64,000 nucleotides of DNA. Source: Bacteroidota bacterium. GTDB taxonomy: Bacteria > Bacteroidota > Bacteroidia > Bacteroidales > JAADJA01. The first letter of the stretch is position 1. The number at the start of each line of letters is the position of its first letter. Below, piece after piece: positions 17,906-27,040 of the stretch. Below the pieces are notes generated by a model. It was not told where the DNA came from. It made no database searches and saw only the letters and a program-made list of their open reading frames with translations. The position numbers were made by a program, and so were the translations under genes. The stretch covers positions 248,001 to 312,000 of the forward strand of contig JAHLKX010000005.1 of NCBI GenBank assembly GCA_020444515.1, given 5' to 3'.

Positions 17906-20182
17906 TTATCTGTGGATGATAAATTTTGAAGTTGCATTTTTAACCTGATTGGCGATGCTTAAGAAGTAAATCCCGGCTGGTAGGGCTGATATATCGAGCA
18001 TAGCCCCTGTTGCAGATTTAGATATTATTGATGCATCCACCGGCTCGCCTATATTATTGATGACCTTGATTTGATAAGTTTTCTCAAATGTCAGGTTGGC
18101 AAGGTTAACATTGATATAATCTTTAGCCGGGTTTGGATAGATTTGTATCACGGGTGAACCCGAATATTTTTCTTCCGTTCCCAAACCTTGCGGAATACCT
18201 TTTTCCCATAGGGTAACACCCCCTGTATATTCTCCAATGGCCATTTCAAGATCACCGTCATTATTTATATCAAAAAGTGCAGGATTAATGTTTAAACCGT
18301 GCAGGTATAATGAATCCTCGGGTTGGAAATCTCCGTTCAGGTTATTTTCAATGTCGTTATATAAATAAAGCATCCCCTGTTCCGATCCCACATAAAGCAT
18401 ATAGTTGCCCAGGCTGTCTTCAACCATAAAGGGAGCACTGAATCCAGTACAACATTCGGGCATAACATCTATGCCACCAAATAGATCATTGGTGGGGTTA
18501 GGTCCAAAGTCAGGGTTGTCGACAGTACCGGTATTTTCAAAATAATTGATCGTACCACTTCTTTCTCCCACTAAAAGATCAGGTAATCCATCCCGATTGA
18601 CATCAATAATTTGGGGTTTGGCTGCCTGGCCCACATCAATACCTTTAAAGTTGGGCTGACTGAGTGAGAATTGTGCTGGATTGCCGGGACCGGCATTGTT
18701 TCTGAAATAATGCAACAATCCATCTTCATCACCTGTAATCATATCCTGATCCCCATCTCCGTCCATATCACCCATAGCCGGATAAATACCGTTTAAATTC
18801 AGCTGGGAGAAATTGCTGTAATCATCCGTTATCCATTCGAAGGCAGGATTTTCAATGGTTCCTGTGTTTCTTAGCAACGCCACCTGGCTTTGATATACAC
18901 CCGCTTCGACAAAATAACCGTAGTTTCCAATAAAAAGGTCCATCAGCCCGTCTGCATTTTCATCAAAAAATGCAACATGTGCGCCAGCCCCAAAATCGAT
19001 CATCCCATCTTGCAGAAAATTCTCTTGCTGGAAAGTAAAAACTGGCAGATCATTGGTGCCGGTATTTTTATAAAACCAAATGTTGTTATGATTTTCGGAG
19101 GTGTTTGGATTATTGGGTGAAACCAAAAGATCTTTAATGCCGTCATTGTCCAGATCCTGTCGGTAAGCCGCCGGGAAAACCGTCATTTCCACCGGCGTTG
19201 TGTTTATTGGAAAACTATAATTCACTGCTGTCATGATGGAGCCGGATGTGGTACCCCCGTTGGTGAGCAGGGTCAGGGTGTTAAAACTGATATCCCCGAG
19301 AAGAAGATCGGTTACCCCATCACCGTTGTGATCATAGGCCAATAATGTTGAACCTGCATGTTTCCCGGATTTTTCAGGATCGGGTACATTCACATCACAG
19401 GTATCGTACAGATTGATCGAATTGTTGGTGGCATCTTCGGAAAAATATCCCCAGCAAGTGTTTTTTAATTCAAACTCCAGATGATCGCAATTGCCATAAT
19501 TTTCCAACGACATGTTTTTGAAATAGGCTACATGGTTTCCCAGGACTTCAAAGCTAAGGATGTCAAGATCACCGTCTCCATCCACATCATGGATCGCCGG
19601 CAGATCAGGTGGACTGACATAAATGGGTTCCTGCCCATCAAGTCCTTCTGCATGCAGGATATTGGTAACCAGGGTAAAATGATTGCCTTTTTCTTCGGTG
19701 AAATCATTTCTATATACCCGGATCCCTCCAGGAACGGATGAAAAAATATCCTCATGACCATCACAATTGTAATCAACCATCAAAGCCCAGTTCTGTAATC
19801 TGGGAAATTTATAGAGGTAATCGGGTGCATAAATAAATTGGGTTTGACCCTCTGATCCTGCATTCAGAAAAGCCTTGAAAACCCCATAAAAAGCTCGATC
19901 AAATGTGATGAGGTCTTTTTTTCCATCACCATCAAGATCCACCATCGAAAACTGGGGACTATTGAATCCGCCGGCCCATGGGTTTTTCATTACTTCCCCA
20001 TCCCTTTTCAATTCGATTGAATGATCAGGAATAAACGGAAGCTGGGCTTGAATAAAACCGGTTGTTACCAGAAAGAAGGTAATGAACAGAAAAAAACGCC
20101 AATGCCCCGGATTAATCCTATTCACAAAGCTTTTATCCATGAGTTTTGCAGGTTTGAACGATTTGTAAAATCTGCGTTCCAT
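17906..20182 (-). CDS. FG-GAP/VCBS-repeat secreted protein with T9SS sorting domain
   Basis: At least eight calcium-binding FG-GAP/VCBS motifs of type DxDGDGxxD are visible (DLDGDGKKDLI, DVDGDGDLDIL, DHNGDGVTDLL, DMDGDGDQDMI, DVNRDGLPDLL and others), giving a seven-bladed propeller-type body. A type A sorting domain follows (VIQIYPNPAKDYINVNLANL to the end). The frame is open to 20203, but the ATG at 20182, two bases after the stop of the cytochrome peroxidase gene, is the better operon start; an ATG at 20140 (MDKSFVNRINP) just before the hydrophobic signal segment is a further alternative. It is the third gene after the MbnP- and MbnH-like genes, suggesting a surface partner for that pair. 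Confidence 0.83.
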   Translation of the reverse strand: MERRFYKSFKPAKLMDKSFVNRINPGHWRFFLFITFFLVTTGFIQAQLPFIPDHSIELKRDGEVMKNPWAGGFNSPQFSMVDLDGDGKKDLITFDRAFYGVFKAFLNAGSEGQTQFIYAPDYLYKFPRLQNWALMVDYNCDGHEDIFSSVPGGIRVYRNDFTEEKGNHFTLVTNILHAEGLDGQEPIYVSPPDLPAIHDVDGDGDLDILSFEVLGNHVAYFKNMSLENYGNCDHLEFELKNTCWGYFSEDATNNSINLYDTCDVNVPDPEKSGKHAGSTLLAYDHNGDGVTDLLLGDISFNTLTLLTNGGTTSGSIMTAVNYSFPINTTPVEMTVFPAAYRQDLDNDGIKDLLVSPNNPNTSENHNNIWFYKNTGTNDLPVFTFQQENFLQDGMIDFGAGAHVAFFDENADGLMDLFIGNYGYFVEAGVYQSQVALLRNTGTIENPAFEWITDDYSNFSQLNLNGIYPAMGDMDGDGDQDMITGDEDGLLHYFRNNAGPGNPAQFSLSQPNFKGIDVGQAAKPQIIDVNRDGLPDLLVGERSGTINYFENTGTVDNPDFGPNPTNDLFGGIDVMPECCTGFSAPFMVEDSLGNYMLYVGSEQGMLYLYNDIENNLNGDFQPEDSLYLHGLNINPALFDINNDGDLEMAIGEYTGGVTLWEKGIPQGLGTEEKYSGSPVIQIYPNPAKDYINVNLANLTFEKTYQIKVINNIGEPVDASIISKSATGAMLDISALPAGIYFLSIANQVKNATSKFIIHR

Positions 20183-20183
20183 T

Positions 20184-21272
20184 TTATTTAAAAGGATCAG
20201 CATAATCCGGATTGTTGATAAACGTCGTATCAGTCAATGTTTTCAGAAAGGCAAGCAAATATTGTTTTTCATCCTCTGTAAGTTGAACGCCACCCTGATC
20301 AACTTTTTTCATCAATGGATCAATGGTAGGTGACCATTGCACCCCATGGCTGTAAAAATCGATTACTTCCTCCAGGGTCTCAAAGCGACCATCATGCATG
20401 TAGGGAGCCGTAAACTCAATGTTTCTTAACGTGGGTGTTTTAAATTTACCGATATCATTTTCATTGCCCGTAACCTCAAAAAGGCCTTTGTCAATATGGT
20501 TGGCATCCAGGCCATTGTTATGAAAAAGATTATCGGTATAAAGAATGGTGGCATGACAATGAAAGCAATCCCCCTTTTCAGTAAAAAATATTTCGAATCC
20601 TTTGCTTTCAGCTTGTGTCAATTGAACTTCGCCACGAAAATAGCGATCGTACTTGCTATTACTTGATATCAAAGTCCGTTCGAATTGGGCAATTGCTTTT
20701 GTAACAAGGGTAGAATCAATGTCACGGGTCCCAAATGCATCAAAAAATAAATCGGGATATTCAGGATGTGCATTCAGTTTGCTCATTGCTTCGGGCCAGG
20801 TTTGATGCATCTCTATTGGATTGGTTACCGGCTCCAGGGCTTGATCTTCAAGGCTTGTGCGACTTCCATCCCAAAAGAGGGTCGGCATCCATCCAGCGTT
20901 TATGACTGGCATAGAATTGCGTGTTCCTTCAATTCCATCAATTCCCTTACTGAACCGGCGGCCATTGTCTGTAAATGAAAAAGCAGGTTCATGGCAACTG
21001 GCACAGGACTGGGTGTTATCAGCCGAAAGTATGGGATCATAAAATAATGCTCTGCCCAATTCAACCCCTTCAACCGTCATGGGATTATCTATCGGAATGG
21101 GCATATCCGGAAAACTTTGGGGAATAACCAGTTCATAAGGGGTTGGATCCCAAACTTCACCTGGTGGTTGCACTGAGTCTTCATCTTTACATGAAACCAT
21201 CAAGATCGTCAAACTCAATCCCAGCAATATGGGAAAATTAATACCGATATGTAAACCCGAGTTTTTGTCCAA
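20184..21272 (-). CDS. Di-heme cytochrome c peroxidase / MbnH-MauG-like lipoprotein
   Basis: A 362-residue protein with lipobox LTILMVSC near residue 28 and two CxxCH heme sites, CASCHEPAF near residue 90 and CFHCHATILY near 235. Family motifs FWDGSRTSLEDQALEP and APYMHDGRFETLEEVI are present. The product is a periplasmic di-heme enzyme of the CcpA/MauG family. The upstream MbnP-like gene suggests an MbnH-type role, oxidising a tryptophan of its partner, rather than simple peroxide removal. The start codon appears to be TTG at 21272, since no ATG precedes the signal peptide; the preceding stop is 10 bp away. Confidence 0.87.
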   Translation of the reverse strand: MDKNSGLHIGINFPILLGLSLTILMVSCKDEDSVQPPGEVWDPTPYELVIPQSFPDMPIPIDNPMTVEGVELGRALFYDPILSADNTQSCASCHEPAFSFTDNGRRFSKGIDGIEGTRNSMPVINAGWMPTLFWDGSRTSLEDQALEPVTNPIEMHQTWPEAMSKLNAHPEYPDLFFDAFGTRDIDSTLVTKAIAQFERTLISSNSKYDRYFRGEVQLTQAESKGFEIFFTEKGDCFHCHATILYTDNLFHNNGLDANHIDKGLFEVTGNENDIGKFKTPTLRNIEFTAPYMHDGRFETLEEVIDFYSHGVQWSPTIDPLMKKVDQGGVQLTEDEKQYLLAFLKTLTDTTFINNPDYADPFK

Positions 21273-21281
21273 TGTTATAAT

Positions 21282-22046
21282 CTATTCAATCGATTCAAGA
21301 TAGAAAACATCAGCTCCGTTTTCATGTAAATTTTGTTGCATGGCAGGGTTACCCATAATGGATGATACATCATTTAAATCCAGGGTATTTGGAGTGCTCC
21401 ACCATTTATTGATGTCCATGCCGATGGTGATGATCTTCCCATCAGCAGCTGTAAAGGATGAGGAAGGCAATTCCACTTCAATGTAGTAAGGTGTTCCCAT
21501 GGTGGCACCTGTATGCGCCTGGTAATTTTTAATGGTGCCGGCCGAATCAAGCTTCCCTTCCAGTTTCATATAATGGTATCCGCCACCCATGGGGACGGGC
21601 CACTCCATATTGCTTTCCGGTGGGTTGGGATATGCACCAGTTATGTTTTTCTCTTCATTCAGCCCGAATATAAAGGATATTGAGCTGTATTCACCTTCGG
21701 GTACTTTTGTCTCGGGGGTGAATAACAGGGTGTTGTAATCGGTGCCGTCCACATAATGTTCTTCGTCGATGAGAACACTTGATCCGTCTGCTTTGTTGAG
21801 CCGGATATCCGAAATGAAATATTTGAGGGTAATTACACTGTAATTATTACCGGCAGCATTGCTATACCCCATCACATCATAATTGAGGGTGGAAGATCCG
21901 ACCCGATGACTGAAATTGAAATTCAACTGGACCTGGGAAGCAGGGGTTGGATTTTCATCCTCATCATTGTCTTTTTTACAGGATGTAAAAATAAATCCTG
22001 CTGCCAAAAGCAACAGGAGTAACCTTGTAATTTTGTTTTTGTGCAT
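21282..22046 (-). CDS. MbnP-like putative copper-binding lipoprotein
   Basis: A 254-residue protein with lipobox GFIFTSC near residue 23. The body matches the MbnP family pattern: LNFNFSHRVGSSTLNY, then TLKYFISDIRLNKADGS, then PEGEYSSISFIFGLNEE. The methanobactin-associated MbnP binds copper after its partner MbnH converts a tryptophan to kynurenine. Here the MbnH-type gene follows 10 bp downstream, supporting the same pairing; a WW pair lies near residue 210 (MDINKWWSTPN), though which tryptophan would be modified cannot be told. No methanobactin genes are seen nearby. First gene of a three-gene operon. Confidence 0.75.
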   Translation of the reverse strand: MHKNKITRLLLLLLAAGFIFTSCKKDNDEDENPTPASQVQLNFNFSHRVGSSTLNYDVMGYSNAAGNNYSVITLKYFISDIRLNKADGSSVLIDEEHYVDGTDYNTLLFTPETKVPEGEYSSISFIFGLNEEKNITGAYPNPPESNMEWPVPMGGGYHYMKLEGKLDSAGTIKNYQAHTGATMGTPYYIEVELPSSSFTAADGKIITIGMDINKWWSTPNTLDLNDVSSIMGNPAMQQNLHENGADVFYLESIE

Positions 22047-22169
22047 ATTCTGTTCTTTAAATCTGTATTATAACTACAAATGAACGTGTAATTTGTTGGA
22101 GATATTGGCTTTTTTTTGGATTAAAAAAATGTGTTTCTGCAATTAAAATTTTATGATAAATGCCTGTTG

Positions 22170-23393
22170 TCAGGGGAACAAACGAATTCCCAGGGTCAGA
22201 TCAATGCGCGACAGGTTCTCACTTTCTTCCAGGTCGACAGACTGACCGTCAATTTTGAATTTATTGAGCCAGCCCATTAAAACCGAGACCTGGGCCTCCA
22301 ATGCAAAATTTTCAGAAGCGAGAAAATCAATACCTGCCGACATTCCAAATCCTATGGAGCCACCTTTGATATCAATGGATTCACCCAAAAAACTCATCTC
22401 TTCCTGGTAGGCATAATAACCGGCAGTGAGGGTATACAAAAAATGAACATTGCCCATGCTGTTGACCAGCCGGCTCATATAGGAGGGCCCCACATAGTAC
22501 ATTGAAATATCTTCCTCTACATCACCGATGGCCAGTATGTTTCCCAGGTCATCCGTCAGTGCTACCTTGGGTAAGGTGCTTTTGGCACGGTTCATTGATC
22601 CCGAAATACCAAAACCGTTCTTCTCACTGGAAAAAATATGAATATCCGCTCCCAGATTATAACCATTTTTTAACCGCTTCAGGTGGTCTTCGTAGTCGGC
22701 GGTTAAGTCGTCCGGTATCTCAGCAAACCGGTAGGTGTATCCCCCGCGAAATGCAAGACTCGTATTGTGGGGTTCATATTTACGCGCTGATGCCAATGTG
22801 TTATCTGTAGCCACAATAGTGTCCTCAGTTTCTGTTGTTGTCTCCTTGCTGTTAAGGGCCGAGAAATATTGATATTGAATGTCAGGCCCGGAAAGGAGGC
22901 CAACCCCTTCAAATAATGAGCGGATCAGATTCACTCTGTGAGTTTCTATTCCATTTTCCAGTTTCCGATCATTGCTGAATGTTGTTTCGTAAAACTGCTG
23001 CATTTTGGGGGTCAGGAACATCATGGTAAGATCGCAATGACTGTAAATTTCTCCTCCTTTTTCAAATTCGCTGATCCACATTTTTTTAAAGCTGATGATC
23101 ACAGGTGATTTGCCACCACCCTCCGGAAAAGCAGTGGTCATGAAATCCATCAATTCACTGTGAAAATCTGAGTTGAGCTTGATCATGGCAATCTCTCCAC
23201 CATCATCCGATTTTGACATCCCGATCAGTGACTGTACATCTCTGTTATCCAGAATATCTAAAATATAATAGTCAACATCAGGTGGAGCAATACCGGGGTT
23301 TTTCAATTCTATGTACAGATTGTTTTGTGCTATGGCAGAAAAGGAAAAAACAGACAGCCAAAACAGGACAAAGGGTAGGGTTATTCTTTTCAT
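22170..23393 (-). CDS. Putative outer-membrane beta-barrel protein
   Basis: A 407-residue protein with a signal peptide (MKRITLPFVLFWLSVFSFSAIAQ). Residues 25-190 are soluble without a recognised motif. From about residue 210 the sequence alternates (TSLAFRGGYTYRF, NGFGISGSMNRAKSTLP, HFLYTLTAGYYAYQEE, FGMSAGIDFLASENFALEAQ) and ends IDLTLGIRLFP, with the terminal aromatic residue usual for barrels. I cannot name the family. It stands alone, 123 bp upstream of the MbnP gene and divergent from the adenylate cyclase. Confidence 0.65.
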   Translation of the reverse strand: MKRITLPFVLFWLSVFSFSAIAQNNLYIELKNPGIAPPDVDYYILDILDNRDVQSLIGMSKSDDGGEIAMIKLNSDFHSELMDFMTTAFPEGGGKSPVIISFKKMWISEFEKGGEIYSHCDLTMMFLTPKMQQFYETTFSNDRKLENGIETHRVNLIRSLFEGVGLLSGPDIQYQYFSALNSKETTTETEDTIVATDNTLASARKYEPHNTSLAFRGGYTYRFAEIPDDLTADYEDHLKRLKNGYNLGADIHIFSSEKNGFGISGSMNRAKSTLPKVALTDDLGNILAIGDVEEDISMYYVGPSYMSRLVNSMGNVHFLYTLTAGYYAYQEEMSFLGESIDIKGGSIGFGMSAGIDFLASENFALEAQVSVLMGWLNKFKIDGQSVDLEESENLSRIDLTLGIRLFP

Positions 23394-23527
23394 AGGTTTG
23401 TTTTAGCGAAATAAAAATAGGTAAAAATGAACCGAATTCATCATGTAAATCTAATTTTTACTTGTTCTAAATACCTGATTACTCAGGTTATGGCAATGAT
23501 TGCTGTGCTTAACTGTAGAAATTGGAT

Positions 23528-23535
23528 TATCTTTG
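23528..23535 (+). promoter_or_regulatory. Candidate -7 element for the adenylate cyclase gene
   Basis: TATCTTTG matches the Bacteroidota TAnnTTTG element exactly, 28 bp before the start codon at 23564. The nearest TTG upstream is about 25 bp away, a little far for a -33 box. The 170 bp between the divergent genes holds nothing else I recognise. Confidence 0.4.
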
Positions 23536-23563
23536 AGTACCGTATGTTTCAAAATCGGGTCCT

Positions 23564-25570
23564 ATGTTTTTGCGAAAAATTGCTTTACTCATTTTATTCA
23601 TTGGTGGCTTTTCTTTTTTACTCACAGGTCAGGAATCGGATAGTCTTATCTTTAAAATTAAAGGATTTGAGGAGACCCTGGAGCTCAATAAATTATGGAA
23701 ATACCATCCTGGTGATGATACGATTTGGGCATCACCCGGATACGATGACAGCAATTGGGACACAATTTCTACGCGATTGAACTTGCTTCAGGTTGAAGAT
23801 GGTTTATTTACAGGAATTGGATGGTTCAGATTGCACATACAAATTGACTCATCCCTTCGGAATAAAGCGTATGCATTGTTGATCGACCAGCAGGGTGCAT
23901 CCGAGATTTATTTGAATGGGAGACTGATCAATACTTTTGGAGTGGTAAGTGATTCGGTTGAAAATGAAAAAACAGACAATCCGAAAGTGCTGCCCGGTCT
24001 CATTCAATTCAATGATAGCTTGCAATATTTACTGGCTGTCCGTTATTCAAATCTGAGGGCTAAACGGAATCTGGAAATTTTCAGGGAAGCCAATGCCGGA
24101 TTCAGGTTAAGTATCAAGGAACATAATTTGGCTATGCAAACCTTGAAGGCCCAGGTATTTGCCAGCTTTTTGGTTATTATTCTGTTTATGGTATTCCTGG
24201 TTTTGGGTCTGGTCCATTTCCTTTTATTCATTTTTTATCGCAAACAAAGATCTAATCTCTACTACAGCATTTTTATGTTGTTATTTTCCGGACTTATTTA
24301 TGTCGTTATTTTGTCAAACAACGTAACCGAAAATCCTAATCTGAGTAACAGAGCAGGTTTTGTTATGTCATTGTTGTTTCCCCTCTTCTTTATTCCGTTA
24401 ACTGGCTTTCTTTACAGCTTGTTCATGAAAAAAATACCAAAGATATTTTGGATCACCATTGCTTTAGCTGTTATCCTCTCATTCCTGTATTTCTTCGATG
24501 CTAAAGGTATCCAGATCCTGTATGTCGGGTTTGTGTTTTTATTATGGATAGAAGTTACCCGGGTAGTGATCAGAGCCATGATTAAAAAACATGATGGTGC
24601 CTGGATACTGGGTGTCGGCGTGTTGTTTTTTATCCTGTTTTTCACAGTTATCATGATTTATGTCATTCGATATGGAGATTTGAACCTGAGTGGACAATCT
24701 ATCCTTGCCATGGTGTTTGCATTGATGACCTTGGCAGCTATTTTGAGCATACCGGTTTCCATGTCGGTTTACCTGGCCCGCGACTTTGCCAAAACAAATG
24801 TCAACCTGTCGAAACAACTGGAACAGGTGAAAATACTTTCCGCCAAAACACTGGAGCAGGAGAGGGAGAAAAAGCGCATCCTGGAGGGGCAAAAGGAAAA
24901 ACTGGAGATCCTCGTAAAAGAACGAACCAAAGAACTGGCAGCCGAGAAAGAGAAAACCGAAGAATTGCTGTTAAACACACTTCCGCTAAAAGTGGTGAAT
25001 GAACTAAAAGAGAATGGCAAATCGGAGCCGGAAAGTTTTGAGGATGTCACGGTTTACTTTTCCGATATTGTGGGTTTCACCAATATATCTTCCCAACTCG
25101 AACCCAAAATTCTGATTGGCGAACTCAATGAAATTTTTACCGGTTTTGATGATATCATGGAAATACAGGGTTGTGAGCGGATCAAGACCATTGGTGATGC
25201 TTACCTCGCAGTCAGCGGTATGCCCATCCGGAATGAACACCATGCCGAAAATATGGTGAAGGCGGCCATGGAAATCAGGCAGTTTCTGGAAGAACGAAAT
25301 AAAACCTCCCAAATTCAATGGCAGATCCGGATCGGGATCCACTCGGGCAGGGTTGTGGGCGGCATTGTGGGTGTAAAAAAATACATTTATGATGTGTTCG
25401 GTGATACCATCAATACCACCTCACGTATGGAAAGCAACTCCGAGCCGATGCGGATCAATGTATCAGAAACAACCTACTTGCTGTTGAAGGATAAATTCAC
25501 TTTCACTGCACGTGAACCCATGCAGATCAAAGGCAAAGGACGGATGCAGATGTATTTTTTGAAAGGATAA
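23564..25570 (+). CDS. Membrane adenylate cyclase (class III) with periplasmic sensor and 7TM region
   Basis: A 668-residue protein: signal peptide 1-22; periplasmic jelly-roll-like domain about 25-180 (PGYDDSNWDTIS, GIGWFRLHIQ, ASEIYLNGRLINTFG), as in 7TMR-DISM receptors; about seven membrane helices in 190-410; coiled coil about 415-475; class III cyclase domain about 490-668. Metal-binding D501 (YFSDIVGFT) and D545 (TIGDAYLA) are present, as are transition-state residues N617 and R621 (TINTTSRMES). K541 (ERIKTIGD) and D610 (YDVFGD) are the pair that selects adenine, where guanylate cyclases carry Glu and Cys. The product should therefore be cAMP, made in response to a periplasmic ligand. 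It is a single-gene unit. Confidence 0.9.
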   Translation: MFLRKIALLILFIGGFSFLLTGQESDSLIFKIKGFEETLELNKLWKYHPGDDTIWASPGYDDSNWDTISTRLNLLQVEDGLFTGIGWFRLHIQIDSSLRNKAYALLIDQQGASEIYLNGRLINTFGVVSDSVENEKTDNPKVLPGLIQFNDSLQYLLAVRYSNLRAKRNLEIFREANAGFRLSIKEHNLAMQTLKAQVFASFLVIILFMVFLVLGLVHFLLFIFYRKQRSNLYYSIFMLLFSGLIYVVILSNNVTENPNLSNRAGFVMSLLFPLFFIPLTGFLYSLFMKKIPKIFWITIALAVILSFLYFFDAKGIQILYVGFVFLLWIEVTRVVIRAMIKKHDGAWILGVGVLFFILFFTVIMIYVIRYGDLNLSGQSILAMVFALMTLAAILSIPVSMSVYLARDFAKTNVNLSKQLEQVKILSAKTLEQEREKKRILEGQKEKLEILVKERTKELAAEKEKTEELLLNTLPLKVVNELKENGKSEPESFEDVTVYFSDIVGFTNISSQLEPKILIGELNEIFTGFDDIMEIQGCERIKTIGDAYLAVSGMPIRNEHHAENMVKAAMEIRQFLEERNKTSQIQWQIRIGIHSGRVVGGIVGVKKYIYDVFGDTINTTSRMESNSEPMRINVSETTYLLLKDKFTFTAREPMQIKGKGRMQMYFLKG

Positions 25571-25694
25571 AAATTTACCACTACGACATGGAAGAGAACC
25601 TAAGTAAGATGAGCGTTTTTTTGCTGATTTTTATAATCGCGAAAGTTTCCGTAATACGCCAAATTGTAGTTTAACATTTAATGAATTCCAATTC

Positions 25695-26837
25695 TTAAAC
25701 AGCAATGCGACAAGTGCCATAAATTTGCTTTGGCCGCATGGCAGCCATTTGCCTAAGCAATCTCTCATGATTATAACCGAGCAACAGGTCGTTGAACACA
25801 TCCGAAACATGATTAATATCGGTGGCCATGTAAGCGTTGGCACCGGCAAATGCAAATCCTTCATCCATATTTCCCCTGGCCGAATTAAACAGTGCCTGGG
25901 CTATGCAGTAAGGTGCTTTCCTGAAATCACAGGAGGAAAGACATTTCCAGGGGCATTTAAAAGGTTTGGTTTGCCCGTCCATGATCTGCTGAACAAACTG
26001 GTTTTTAACTACCCTTCCCGGCAAACCCACCGGACTTTCAATGATCACGATATCTTCTTTCCGGGCAGCAAGGTAACTTTCTTTATAAGCAATTGATGCA
26101 TCGCATTCATGAGTGGTCACGAACCGTGTCCCGATCTTGACCCCTTTTGCACCAGCCTGCATAATATCATACATGTCCTTGCCGGTTGTAACGCCTCCTC
26201 CTGCTATAACAGGTATGGATTTGCCAAACATCTGTTCAAATGGCTTGAGAATGGCAACGGTTTCTTTAACAATGGTTTGAAGCGGGATCCTGTTTTCACC
26301 AACCTGGTCTTTTTTAAATCCAAGATGACCACCGGCCATGGGGCCTTCGACCACAACAGCATCCGGAACAAAATTGTATTTGGAAGCCCAGTACCGGAAG
26401 ATCAGACCGGCAGCTTTTGCAGAAGAAACCTTGGGGATAATTTTGGTGTGATGTCCGTCAAAACCGGCTTCGCGGATGACATTCGGAATATTTAAAGGGA
26501 GGCCAGCTCCAATAAAAAGGATATCGATCTTTTCTTCAATCGCCACTTTGATCAGTGCCTCATGATCGGTAAGTGCCATCATGATGTTAACACCCAATAC
26601 CCCATCGGTCTTCAGCCTTGCTTTCCTGATCTCACTTGTGAGGGCCCGTTTATTGGCTTCCTGAAAATGTTTCATATAGTCCGGTTCGAGCATGCCAATG
26701 GCAGCAGCAGAGATCACGCCAACACCGCCTTCATTCGCTACGGCCGATGCCAGTCCTGAAAGGGATACGGCGACTCCCATCCCGCCCTGGATAATGGGTA
26801 CGCTGATCGGTAGATTTCCAATGTTTAGTGATTGCAT
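25695..26837 (-). CDS. Nitronate monooxygenase / 2-nitropropane dioxygenase-like FMN enzyme
   Basis: A TIM-barrel FMN enzyme starting at MQSLNIGNLPISVPIIQGGMG; the open frame reaches 26924, but those extra 29 residues are not family-like, so the ATG at 26837 is chosen, with AGGGAG about 17 bp upstream. Family motifs: PIIQGGMGVAVS at the N-terminus, EGPMAGGHLGFK near residue 170 (the catalytic/FMN histidine region), PVIAGGGVTTGKD, and GAKGVKIGTRFVTTHECDA. The C-terminal third has a cysteine-rich stretch CPWKCLSSCDFRKAPYC, found in a subgroup of these enzymes. It may detoxify alkyl nitronates or serve as an unspecified FMN oxidoreductase. No operon partner; 203 bp separate it from the LytTR gene. 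Confidence 0.87.
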   Translation of the reverse strand: MQSLNIGNLPISVPIIQGGMGVAVSLSGLASAVANEGGVGVISAAAIGMLEPDYMKHFQEANKRALTSEIRKARLKTDGVLGVNIMMALTDHEALIKVAIEEKIDILFIGAGLPLNIPNVIREAGFDGHHTKIIPKVSSAKAAGLIFRYWASKYNFVPDAVVVEGPMAGGHLGFKKDQVGENRIPLQTIVKETVAILKPFEQMFGKSIPVIAGGGVTTGKDMYDIMQAGAKGVKIGTRFVTTHECDASIAYKESYLAARKEDIVIIESPVGLPGRVVKNQFVQQIMDGQTKPFKCPWKCLSSCDFRKAPYCIAQALFNSARGNMDEGFAFAGANAYMATDINHVSDVFNDLLLGYNHERLLRQMAAMRPKQIYGTCRIAV

Positions 26838-27040
26838 AAAGTCATTATTTGTCTCCCTGAAAAAGTTTGAAAGCGTTTTGAATGCGCTTTTGGAAGTATT
26901 GTTAGCAAACGCCAAAATTAACATCTCAAATGCATGTTTTTATGGAATAGGGCCGAATACAACCGGATTAGTTATAAAAGGTCGTTTTAGGGACGAAAAT
27001 ACCAAATACAGGTGCGGAAAGAATGAAACAGGGACAATGA

